A DNA stretch of 64,000 bases, taken from contig NZ_CP159534.1 of assembly GCF_040529335.1 (NCBI RefSeq), positions 7,936,001 through 8,000,000 of the forward strand. The letters are read 5' to 3'. How positions within the stretch are numbered: position 1 is the first letter of the stretch; each line of letters begins with the position of its first letter. A program made the translations under genes and the position numbers. This stretch comes from Streptomyces sp. HUAS MG91. GTDB lineage: Bacteria; Actinomycetota; Actinomycetes; Streptomycetales; Streptomycetaceae. The notes beneath the pieces were generated by a model. That model saw only the letters and a list, made by a program, of their open reading frames with translations. It did no database searches and was not told the DNA's origin. This document shows, piece by piece, positions 32,111-40,158 of the stretch.

Positions 32111-33580
32111 CTACGGGCGGGCGAGCGGCAGAGCGGCGCTGGTGAAGGCTTCGGCCTGCTGCCAGGTCAGCGGACGCAGGTCGATCAGAGCGGCGACGGC
32201 GGCCGTCTCGATCGCGGCGCAGGCAGCGTTGAGCTGTTCATCGCTGTCCGCGCTGACGGTGAGCAGCCCGGTCAGGGCGACGTCGGCATGCCCGGCAATC
32301 AGCTGGCGTTCGCGCTGCTTGATGTCCGCGTACTCGACCGAATCCTCCTCGGAATCGACCTGGCCCTTGCGGGCGCGCTCGGCCGCATCCGCGATCACGG
32401 TGGCCTTCTTGCGCTGCACATCCTTGAGCGCCGCGTCCAGACCCTTGGGCCCGTACGTCAGAGAGAGGCTGCGGCGCACTCCGGCGGTGAACAGGAGCTG
32501 GTGAAGGAAGCCCGGGCTGGTCTCGATACGCGGCCAGTTCTCGATCCAGAACGTGGCGTGGTGGGCCGAGTCCGTCTGGATGCGGTCGGCCTTCTCCACC
32601 AGGACGACCGGCCCTGCGGCGGCGGGGTCGGCCTGTGGGCGGCCGGAGGAGGACCAGCGGTCGAGGGCGGCTGATGCCTTGGGGTCGTACGCGGTGCGGA
32701 TCACGGCCGCGATCTCGGCTGCCGCTAGCCAGTTGGACGGCATGAGACCGGAGTTGCGGGCGGCCTGGTCGAAGGTGGCGGTGAGCTGGGCCAGGACGGC
32801 GAAGGCGCCGGTCAGTCCGCCGCCGGCCTGGTTGATCAGGCGGCGAGCTGCCTTGATGTCGAGCGCGAGGGCGACGTACGCCTCGTGCGGCGCTGCCGCC
32901 GGTCCGGCTGCGGCCAGCAGCTCGGAGTAGATCGGCCCGGCCAGCGGGGTGGCCGCGTTGCCGTGCTCGCTCCAGTACCGGTTGAGGGCGTCGCCGGAGT
33001 CGGGGACGGTGCGCTCCAGGACCTGGACGCGGGCGATGTGGCCGGTGCGGGCGAGCGCGGCCAGAGTGCGCCCCCAGCCGGAGACGTTGCTGGTCTGTGT
33101 TGCCGGGTCGAGCAGGGCGAAGGCTCGCGAGGAGACCTTGACCACGGCTGTGAGGGTGCCGGTGTGCGGGTCGTGCACCGCGCCGAAACGTCCGCCCGGG
33201 GCAGTGGCCACCCGCAGCGAGGCAGCCGTGCCCGGTAGGTGAAGGAGGCCTTCGCGCTGCGGCCGGGTGGAGGGGCGGGCGAGCCAGACGAGCTGGCCCC
33301 GGAAGCGGCGCAGCACGTACTGGATCACGATCGGCGCCCAGTCGGCGAGCGCCCGCCCGCGGTGCCGAATGAAGACTGCGGCCAGTACGAGTGCCCATAG
33401 CGGAAACAGCTTCAGCGCCCCAATGACGCCGGTGGAGAGCAGCACCGCCAGGAGCAGCAGTCCCGTAGCCGAGACCACGATCAGCTGCGGCGCGGAAAGG
33501 CCGAGCAGGACGCCACGACGCGAGCGGTGCGGGAACTTCACGGTCGCGGGACCGTCGGGGTGTGGAGCGGAAGAGTGCAT
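32111..33580 (-). CDS. SCO6880-family protein (PrgI/VirB3-like plus VirB4 N-terminal part)
   Basis: A 489-residue protein from ATG 33580. Two membrane segments near residues 31-50 and 53-71 resemble PrgI/VirB3. The rest follows the N-terminal, non-motor domain of VirB4 proteins, including the Ala-Asp-Val-Ala-Leu-Thr-Gly-Leu-Leu-Thr segment near its end. It has no Walker motifs. With the separate ATPase downstream, it would reconstitute a VirB3-VirB4 unit. Confidence 0.75.
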   Translation of the reverse strand: MHSSAPHPDGPATVKFPHRSRRGVLLGLSAPQLIVVSATGLLLLAVLLSTGVIGALKLFPLWALVLAAVFIRHRGRALADWAPIVIQYVLRRFRGQLVWLARPSTRPQREGLLHLPGTAASLRVATAPGGRFGAVHDPHTGTLTAVVKVSSRAFALLDPATQTSNVSGWGRTLAALARTGHIARVQVLERTVPDSGDALNRYWSEHGNAATPLAGPIYSELLAAAGPAAAPHEAYVALALDIKAARRLINQAGGGLTGAFAVLAQLTATFDQAARNSGLMPSNWLAAAEIAAVIRTAYDPKASAALDRWSSSGRPQADPAAAGPVVLVEKADRIQTDSAHHATFWIENWPRIETSPGFLHQLLFTAGVRRSLSLTYGPKGLDAALKDVQRKKATVIADAAERARKGQVDSEEDSVEYADIKQRERQLIAGHADVALTGLLTVSADSDEQLNAACAAIETAAVAALIDLRPLTWQQAEAFTSAALPLARP

Positions 33581-33679
33581 GGCGAAGCCGTCCTTGGAAC
33601 ACGAACTGACGAAGGATGCAGGGAAGAGGGGCGGGGCGGCCGGGCCAGGTTGGGCCTCGGCCACCCCGCAAAGTGCGGG

Positions 33680-35047
33680 CTAGCCGTCGGAACCGCTGGG
33701 CGGCGTGGGGTAAACCCAGCTCTGCGGGGTGACGGTGCCCTGTGGCGGAGGCCCGCTGCGCCGGGCTGCCGGCGGGTCCTCGTGCAGGACCTGCGGCGGA
33801 GCGACGGACGCGCCCTGCGGGGTCGGACCGGAGGCCACCGGAGCTGCATCCGCTTCGCCCTGGCCGGGGCGCTGGATGAGGGGAACCCCGCGGTCGCCGT
33901 CGGTGGGAGGCCGGCGGATCAGGGCGCGGCCCTTGTCACCGGTGGCGTTGGGGTCCTCGCCGAAGCGGAAGTGGGTCTGCTTCGGCTTGCCGCCCCCGCT
34001 CGAGCCACCAGTCGGGTCGATCCCGGAGGCCACCCCGCCCGAGCCCTGGCCCGGCACCGTGGCCGGGCCCTGCGGAGCGGGCATCCCGGTGCTGGCCTGC
34101 ATGGCGAGCTGACCCGCCGTCTTCGCCGCACCGGCAGCCACCGCCATGCCCGCCACACCGGTGCGGTGCAGGTCGTCGTGCCCACCGCCGTCGGCAGCCC
34201 AGTGCACGAACTTGTACGTCGCGTACGGGCAGAGCATCACCAGCACCATCACGACCAGACCCGCCAGCGCGTCGGACAGCGCGCCGAGCCCGTCACTCGC
34301 TTCGGTCTTGCCCATGGCCGAGACGCCCAGCAAGAACACGATCGTCATCAGCAGTTTGGAGACGACCAGCGTGCTGGTGGCCTCGATCCAGCCACGCCGC
34401 CAGCGCCGCGCGACCTCCCACCCACCGCCCGCCCCGGCGAACACCGCGAGCGAGACGAGGATCAGGATGCCGACCTTGCGGGCCACCATGACCGCCCAGT
34501 ACAAGAAGGCGCCGACCGCGCAGCCGAGCGCGATGATCGCGGGCACGCCCCAGCCAAGGCCGTACATCGCCCCCAGCTCGTTGACCTTGATGACGCGGCG
34601 TATCGCGTCATCCACCGAACTGTTGGCGGCCTTGAACAGACCGGCGCTGAGCGCATCGACCACGGTGATCGCCACAGTGGTGCAGGCGATGGCGGCGAAC
34701 GCGAACAGGACACCGATCACCGTCCCGTAGAAGGCCTGGGCGAGCGCCTGCTCGTCACGGCGCCAAGCAGCCCGGGTGAGCTGAAGGCAGAACGTGCCGA
34801 CGGTCAGCACGAGACCGATGGGCAGCAGCAGCTCGTAGTTGTGGCGGAACCAGTCGGCGTTCAAGTCGATCGCCGTGGTCTTGTCGACGGCCTTGGTCGC
34901 CAGGTCTGCCGCTGCCTGGGCCATCTCGCCCATCGACTTGGCGATCCAGGCGCCGATGCCGTCGGTGACGGCTTCACCGGTCGCGCCGACGACACCGCCG
35001 ACGGTGTCGCACACCGTGTTCATCAGCGGAAGGTCACATGCCCCCAT
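33680..35047 (-). CDS. VirB6/TrbL-like polytopic membrane protein
   Basis: A 455-residue protein from ATG 35047 with GGAGGTG close upstream. About seven hydrophobic segments lie between residues 75 and 310, including Leu-Leu-Leu-Pro-Ile-Gly-Leu-Val-Leu and Leu-Val-Val-Met-Val-Leu-Val-Met-Leu. The last 130 residues are Gly/Pro/Gln-rich and soluble. This architecture is that of VirB6/TrbL proteins, the inner-membrane platform of conjugative channels. The N-terminal Asp-Gly-Ile-Gly-Ala-Trp segment fits actinobacterial homologues. Confidence 0.75.
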   Translation of the reverse strand: MGACDLPLMNTVCDTVGGVVGATGEAVTDGIGAWIAKSMGEMAQAAADLATKAVDKTTAIDLNADWFRHNYELLLPIGLVLTVGTFCLQLTRAAWRRDEQALAQAFYGTVIGVLFAFAAIACTTVAITVVDALSAGLFKAANSSVDDAIRRVIKVNELGAMYGLGWGVPAIIALGCAVGAFLYWAVMVARKVGILILVSLAVFAGAGGGWEVARRWRRGWIEATSTLVVSKLLMTIVFLLGVSAMGKTEASDGLGALSDALAGLVVMVLVMLCPYATYKFVHWAADGGGHDDLHRTGVAGMAVAAGAAKTAGQLAMQASTGMPAPQGPATVPGQGSGGVASGIDPTGGSSGGGKPKQTHFRFGEDPNATGDKGRALIRRPPTDGDRGVPLIQRPGQGEADAAPVASGPTPQGASVAPPQVLHEDPPAARRSGPPPQGTVTPQSWVYPTPPSGSDG

Positions 35048-35081
35048 GAGGGCACCTCCTTTCGGGAGTTGAGGGCCGCGA

Positions 35082-35771
35082 TCACGGCGAGACGGTCGGC
35101 AGGACCCCGACCAGGGCGCAGTCCTGGTGCGGACGGCACTGAACGGCGAGGGTCGTGGAGCGTGACTCGGCTCCGGCGCCTGAGCCCTTCCAGGCGATGG
35201 ACTGCTTGCCGGAAACCGTGACTGCGTAGACGTACGCCTGCGTGATCGCACCTGGGTCTTGGGCCAGGGCGGTCTTGAACGCCTGCGGGAAATGCCCCTC
35301 GCCGACCGTGGCCGTGGCGTGCTGGCGGTTGTCGCGCATCCGCGACCACAGCACTCCGCTGGGCACCTGCTCGGTGACCGACTTCCAGTCGCTCACCTTC
35401 TTCTCGTCGGTCATCCACCGCCTGAGCCCGGACAGCTGCTCGGCCTGTGAGGATGAGCGGGTGTCATAGCTCCACAGGGCCTTGGTGGCGCCTTTGGCGA
35501 AGGCGATCGGATCGCTCGTCTTAAGCGGCGCTGCCACTGCCGGACCGGCACTCGGCGGAGGAGACGGAGAGGTGGCCGTCCCGGTCGAGGACGACCGCTG
35601 CGGGGTTGTCTTCTGCGCGGTCGGGGAGTCCGGGCGGGTGACGTACGCGAGCAGGCCGGCAATCGCCAGCAACACCGCGAGCACGACACCGCCGATGGCC
35701 GCGCGACGAGGCACCGACGCCGGCCCCCGGAAGAGGCGCTCGCCAGAGGAAGGGAATCGCTTCTTCGGCAT
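35082..35771 (-). CDS. VirB8/TcpC-like bitopic protein
   Basis: A 229-residue protein. A basic N-terminus is followed by one membrane segment near residues 24-44 (Gly-Gly-Val-Val-Leu-Ala-Val-Leu), a Ser/Pro/Thr linker and an extracytoplasmic domain (about 95-229) of NTF2-like character. That is the plan of VirB8/TcpC. The domain has two cysteines near its end (Cys-Arg-Pro-His-Gln-Asp-Cys) that may form a disulfide. The start shares one base with the pilin-like gene's stop. Confidence 0.65.
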   Translation of the reverse strand: MPKKRFPSSGERLFRGPASVPRRAAIGGVVLAVLLAIAGLLAYVTRPDSPTAQKTTPQRSSSTGTATSPSPPPSAGPAVAAPLKTSDPIAFAKGATKALWSYDTRSSSQAEQLSGLRRWMTDEKKVSDWKSVTEQVPSGVLWSRMRDNRQHATATVGEGHFPQAFKTALAQDPGAITQAYVYAVTVSGKQSIAWKGSGAGAESRSTTLAVQCRPHQDCALVGVLPTVSP

Positions 35772-36079
35772 CAGTGGACCTGCGTCCCCATCGCCGAGAA
35801 GAACGCGACGATCCCGTTCGCCGCGCCCAGCAGCAGGGCGCATCCGGCTGCGACGACCGTGCCCTTCTTGCCATTGGCCTCGGCCTGGTGTCCGCCGCTG
35901 TGATGACCCCAGGCCCACACGATCGCCGAGATCGCGAGCGCGCCGACGACAGCGATGATGCCGAACAGGTTGATGCTGCCCATGACCTTCTTCAGGACAT
36001 CGAGACCGGGCAGGCCGCCCTCGCTCGGGCTGACACCGGGGTTGTACGCCAGGATCTGGGCGTGCTGGATGAGCTTCAC
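35771..36079 (-). CDS. DUF6112-type small membrane protein, VirB2-pilin-like
   Basis: A 102-residue protein with two hydrophobic segments (about 37-56 and 75-95) separated by a short hydrophilic His/Gly/Lys loop, the plan of VirB2-type pilins and of DUF6112 proteins that accompany actinobacterial type IV-like transfer genes. No clear signal peptide precedes the first segment. It is the first channel gene after the wall hydrolase. Confidence 0.65.
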   Translation of the reverse strand: MKLIQHAQILAYNPGVSPSEGGLPGLDVLKKVMGSINLFGIIAVVGALAISAIVWAWGHHSGGHQAEANGKKGTVVAAGCALLLGAANGIVAFFSAMGTQVH

Positions 36080-36156
36080 TGGAACTCCAGTTCGGTCTTG
36101 GGCGTGCGAAGGCCCGGAAGGAGGAGGAGCGGAAGGGGGGAGGGGAGGAGCGCCGG

Positions 36157-37305
36157 TCAGACGATCCGGCGGGCGGCCAGCACGTCCGGCCGCCAGTCGG
36201 CGAGGGTCGAGATCTTGACCACGTCGCCGGTGTGCGGGGCCTGCAGGACTAGGCCCTCGCCAATGAACATCCCGACGTGTTCCGGGACTTCGGCCGTGCC
36301 GTTGGTGAAGAGGAGGTCACCCGGCTTGAGAGCGTCGACGCTGACCGCCTTGCCCTCCTTGACCTGCGTGTACGTGGTCCGGGAGAGCGAAATGCCACCG
36401 GCCTTGTACGACGCCTGCATCAGGGACGAGCAGTCGCAGCGACCCATCGGATCCTGACCGTGCGGATCGCTGCACTCGCCACCCCACTGGTACGGGGTGT
36501 CGAGCTGCCCGAGCCCCCAACGGATCGCGGTCTGAACCGACGTGGGTGCGGTAGCCGGGATCTTGTAGCCCTTCGGGAGGGCGCCGGCGGGGATGGGACC
36601 GAACTTCGTCCCGTCCTCCCCAGTACCGCACCCGGCGGACGCCGCCTCCGAGGCGCTGCTCACGGAGTGCTTCTCGCCGGCCTCGTCTGAGCCAGAGACC
36701 GACGGAGTCGGCAACGACGAGGCGATGGCCTTCTGGAGGGCCGTTGCGAGTGATCCCCACTTCGCGTACGCCTCGGGAAGGCCACTCTGCTGCACTGCCT
36801 GCGCGGCCTGCGTGACGGTCATGGACTGCCACCCGGAGACCTTGAGCAGTGCCTCGTAGAACTTCGTCGAGGCATGAACCGGGTTACGGACCTGGGCCGC
36901 CGTCCCCCAACCTTGGCTGGGACGCTGCTGGAACAGGCCGAGCGAATCCCGGTCGCCGTAGTCGAGGTTGCGAAGTCCCGACTCCTGAAGGGCTGTTGCC
37001 AGCGCCACTACCTGGCCGCGGGCTGGAACCTTCATGGCGATCCCGGTAGCCAGGATCGTCTTGGCATTCGGTATCTGCTCGGCGGGGTCGTCGAGCCTGG
37101 GGAGCGATACCGAGCCTTTCCCATGCCCCTTGAGGATCGACGCGACCTGCTTGGCCACGGCTGCGGAATCCACGGCCTGCGCACCACCTTGCGAACAGGC
37201 GGCAGCTTGGGCCGAATCGGAGCCGGCCATCGCCACGGTCAGCGGGGCGATCAGCAGGAGGGGGCCGAGGGCGACAGAGCCGACGATGACCGGGGCTGTC
37301 TTCAC
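36157..37305 (-). CDS. Secreted NlpC/P60 peptidase with a lysozyme-like domain
   Basis: A 382-residue protein from GTG 37305 with a signal sequence (about 1-35). Residues about 75-195 look like a soluble lytic transglycosylase fold (Glu-Ser-Gly-Leu-Arg-Asn, then Gly-Leu-Phe-Gln-Gln-Arg-Pro). Residues about 255-382 are an NlpC/P60 domain with catalytic Cys292 in Asp-Cys-Ser-Ser and His in Glu-His-Val-Gly-Met-Phe near 344. It is the VirB1-like wall hydrolase that opens peptidoglycan for the channel. It is the first gene of the leftward transfer operon. Confidence 0.9.
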   Translation of the reverse strand: MKTAPVIVGSVALGPLLLIAPLTVAMAGSDSAQAAACSQGGAQAVDSAAVAKQVASILKGHGKGSVSLPRLDDPAEQIPNAKTILATGIAMKVPARGQVVALATALQESGLRNLDYGDRDSLGLFQQRPSQGWGTAAQVRNPVHASTKFYEALLKVSGWQSMTVTQAAQAVQQSGLPEAYAKWGSLATALQKAIASSLPTPSVSGSDEAGEKHSVSSASEAASAGCGTGEDGTKFGPIPAGALPKGYKIPATAPTSVQTAIRWGLGQLDTPYQWGGECSDPHGQDPMGRCDCSSLMQASYKAGGISLSRTTYTQVKEGKAVSVDALKPGDLLFTNGTAEVPEHVGMFIGEGLVLQAPHTGDVVKISTLADWRPDVLAARRIV

Positions 37306-37934
37306 GGCCGAGGCCCCATCGCCGGATGGTGGGGCGGGGAGGCCGGCCCCGGAGACGGCCGTGCTTGGGCATGCTGCATCAGCAGCTCCTTACTCGTAGG
37401 CAGCACGGCGCGGGCGTTCTCGTCGAAAAGGCCACCCGGACCGAGCCGGTCAGGAATACGCAATCCCGTGAGTCGAGATGGGAAACGGAAGGCCGGGATC
37501 GGCTAAATCCAGGCCATCCGGATTCCCGTCTGATGCGGAGCGGCAGCCAGCCGCCCTCGTAATCTCACACGCCACACGGAGGAACACTCCCGCCCAATTC
37601 ACAGACTGATTCGCGGGTGCCGAAACAGCGCCCGTGTACCAGGGCGACACGCAACAGCACAGCTCAACCGGTACGGAACGGAGCCCTGCCCGTCGAACAT
37701 GCCGTGAGAGTAGAGACGAAATCCGGCCGTACCAAACGGCCTCAACGCGAAGATTGGCGTACCGCCTTGCGAAGATCACGGCCATTAGGTCCGGCCGGAA
37801 TCGATGGCTAACCTCCGGGGCATTGCCCGCCTGGTAGATGCCATTGTGCTTTCAGGCGTGGAGCTCTACGCCGTGCGGAACTTGGCGAATTGCCGGTCAC
37901 GCGCACGGACCTCCTGCGAAAAGAGAACCGCGCA
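37306..37934. other. Non-coding region between transfer and defence modules
   Basis: About 630 bases with no convincing gene; the frames here are short, overlap and lack ribosome sites. It must hold the promoter of the leftward transfer operon and of the rightward methyltransferase. A small hairpin (GGCCGT at 37725-37730 with ACGGCC at 37736-37741) is visible. Base composition starts to fall toward A/T here. Confidence 0.4.
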
Positions 37935-38684
37935 ATGCCGTACACCCTGCACCGAGGCGATGCCCTGGCCGCGCTCGCCGGCATCCCCGACAACAGCGTC
38001 GACGCCGTCATCACCGACCCGCCCTACAACAGCGGGGGCCGCACCAGTAGCGAACGTACCGGCCGCAGTGCCCGCGCCAAGTACACCTCCGGCGACGCGG
38101 AGCACGACCTCGCCAACTTCCCGGGTGAGAACCGCGACCAGCGGTCCTACGGCTTCTGGCTCAGCCTCCTGTTGACCGAGTCCTACCGGGCCACCGTCGA
38201 GTCGGGCACCGTAATGGTCTTCACGGACTGGAGGCAACTGCCCACCACCACAGATGCGTTGCAGGCCGCGGGCTGGACCTGGCGAGGTATCGCCTCCTGG
38301 CACAAGCCGGTCTCCCGCCCGCAGAAGGGCCGCCTCAAGCAGTCCTGCGAGTACATCGTCTGGGGCACCAAGGGACCGGTGGACGCCAACCGGAACCCCG
38401 TCTACCTGCCGGGCCTCTACACCGCGAGCCAGCCCCGCAAGGACCGCGTCCACATCACCCAGAAGCCCGTCGAAGTCATGCAGGAGCTGGTCAAGATCTG
38501 CCCGCCCGGCGGCACCGTCCTCGACCCGTTCACCGGCTCCGGCACCACCGGCGTGGCTGCCCTGCGCGAAGGCCGCCAGTTCATCGGCATTGAGCTGTCC
38601 GACCACTATGCCGACATCGCCGAGCAGCGGCTGCACGGAGCCCTCACCCAGGACGACTTCGAACTCGCCGGGCCGGAGAAGTGA
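37935..38684 (+). CDS. Beta-class N4/N6 DNA methyltransferase, orphan
   Basis: A 249-residue protein from ATG 37935 (GAGAA upstream). The catalytic DPPY is at 28-31 near the N-terminus, and the AdoMet-binding Phe-Thr-Gly-Ser-Gly-Thr-Thr-Gly is near residues 198-205. This order is that of beta-class adenine or N4-cytosine methyltransferases such as CcrM. No restriction enzyme gene adjoins. Element-encoded orphan methyltransferases may protect incoming DNA or control element genes. Confidence 0.87.
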   Translation: MPYTLHRGDALAALAGIPDNSVDAVITDPPYNSGGRTSSERTGRSARAKYTSGDAEHDLANFPGENRDQRSYGFWLSLLLTESYRATVESGTVMVFTDWRQLPTTTDALQAAGWTWRGIASWHKPVSRPQKGRLKQSCEYIVWGTKGPVDANRNPVYLPGLYTASQPRKDRVHITQKPVEVMQELVKICPPGGTVLDPFTGSGTTGVAALREGRQFIGIELSDHYADIAEQRLHGALTQDDFELAGPEK

Positions 38685-38715
38685 GAATGCGCAGAAGACC
38701 GCAGGGACGAGGCGT

Positions 38716-38762
38716 AGGAAGGGCTGTTGCTCCGCCGAGCAGGTGGAGCAACAGCCCTTCCT
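38716..38762. terminator. Bidirectional terminator hairpin
   Basis: Bases 38716-38733 are perfectly complementary to 38745-38762 (18-bp stem, 11-base loop). It lies between the methyltransferase and the convergent NucS-like gene, 32 bases after one stop and nine after the other. Confidence 0.8.
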
Positions 38763-38770
38763 CGTTTGAG

Positions 38771-39688
38771 TTACCCGGTCTCGACGCTGCGCTGTATCAG
38801 GCCGGCGGCGCGATCGAGGTCTTCGCGGGAGGCGATGCGCACCTCGACGACGTCGCCCTGCAGACCGAGGCTGCCGAGCCCACGCAGATCGCGGGTGAAG
38901 CCGTCGCACAGGTCCACCGCGTCAGGATCGAGACGCAGATTCACCACGAGCACCCTGTTGCGAGGCTGGATGCGCACCGTGGCGACGTTCTTGATCCGGC
39001 GGTAGGAGAAGTAGTGCAACTGCGGCTCCATCTGCACATCACGGTGCGACAGCAGTAGCTCGTCGAGATCGGCATAGAGTTCCCGCAGCTTCAGAGGCGA
39101 CGCGTCGAGATACTGCTGAACCGACTTCGGCGCACAGGAGCCGGCCCGTGCCGACGACGAGACCTTGCCGCGCGCCTTGGTCCGGGAACCGCCGGTCGCG
39201 GTGACGAGCTGCAGCGCGACGGAGTCGTCGAAGACCCGATAGACAATGAGGTCGATCCGGTGAGGGATCATCTCCACCGCCACCGTCTCGTGGTGGGTGA
39301 AGGCGCCAGCGACGCACACGATCCGCGGGGCGTTCCAGTCGACCTTTCCGGCCGCCTCGTCGCCGAACCGGGCCTTCACCAGGTTCTTGAACTCATTGGG
39401 GTGGTCCTGCAGCCAGCACAGGTACGAGAGTGCCTGGACGACGACCGCCTCGTCGCGGGTCCGCTTGTACTCCACGACGACCGGTGTGCCGTTCTCGTCC
39501 AGGCCGAGCGAGTCGATTCGACCCCCGTGTCGCCCTGTGTGGTACTCCGTAGCCAGGAAGCGGATGCCGAGCATGGTCTCCATGTTGGCCTCAATCAGCC
39601 GCTGCAGCTCGGCTTCCACACTCACGGCCTCCCCTGGGATCTCCGTGGCATTCTGGCCTCTGACCCTGAAGACCTTCAGGCTACTCAT
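38771..39688 (-). CDS. NucS-like nuclease-fold protein with a DUF5655-type C-terminus
   Basis: A 305-residue protein from ATG 39688 with GGGAGGG just upstream. Residues about 20-130 carry a PD-(D/E)xK pattern: Asp59 in Gly-Arg-Ile-Asp-Ser, then Glu73-Tyr-Lys75, as in the archaeal/actinobacterial NucS (DUF91) nuclease domain. Residues about 205-305 resemble DUF5655 (Tyr-Ala-Asp-Leu-Asp-Glu, then Tyr-Phe-Ser-Tyr-Arg-Arg). It lacks the N-terminal beta domain of true EndoMS. It stands alone, opposite Gabija, and may be a defence or repair nuclease. Confidence 0.75.
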   Translation of the reverse strand: MSSLKVFRVRGQNATEIPGEAVSVEAELQRLIEANMETMLGIRFLATEYHTGRHGGRIDSLGLDENGTPVVVEYKRTRDEAVVVQALSYLCWLQDHPNEFKNLVKARFGDEAAGKVDWNAPRIVCVAGAFTHHETVAVEMIPHRIDLIVYRVFDDSVALQLVTATGGSRTKARGKVSSSARAGSCAPKSVQQYLDASPLKLRELYADLDELLLSHRDVQMEPQLHYFSYRRIKNVATVRIQPRNRVLVVNLRLDPDAVDLCDGFTRDLRGLGSLGLQGDVVEVRIASREDLDRAAGLIQRSVETG

Positions 39689-40158
39689 GGGCCCTCCCCG
39701 CCATCCCGACTGATCGTTGTGGAGCAACAATCGAGGTCAGGAAGTGTTTATTCCTGGCGTAACTGCCCCCTCCCTGTTGGTTGCACCCCAGCGCCTTTGG
39801 CTGGGGGCCGTTTGGGGGTGCAGTGGCGACCCTCGAAACCTGGCTACTCGTACGTAGGCCGCGAGAGGCACCAACCGCATCAGTGACCTGGTCAAGGCAC
39901 TCCTGAGCCCCCACCTCCTGCCATCAACGTGAGGTTAGAAAGGCTCGGTGACGGAGGATGCAGGCCGCAAGTGTCCGGGAGTCCAAGCGAGTTGAGCCCA
40001 AGCTCAACGCCAGATCTCAACCCGCCGGAGTGTGTTCTACCTCTGGCTGAAAATAGCCCCCACTGCACCATGCGTAACACATACTATTTGTCGCCCCGCT
40101 TGCCGCAGATTGCAGGGCGATGGTGGCGCGGATTTTGCCAGGCTGAACCAGGAGCGCC
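39689..40158. other. Upstream region of the Gabija operon
   Basis: About 470 bases with no gene. It is less G/C-rich than the rest of the window toward its right end (about 40040-40110, with a run around AACACATACTATTTG), which would fit a promoter for gajA. A weak ribosome-like AGGAG is at 40148-40152, seven bases before the gajA start. Confidence 0.4.

Noticed and set aside
37450..37785. A 111-residue open frame on the minus strand between the wall hydrolase and the methyltransferase
   Set aside because: No ribosome site, no family features, composition unlike the local coding style, and it lies over a likely promoter region.
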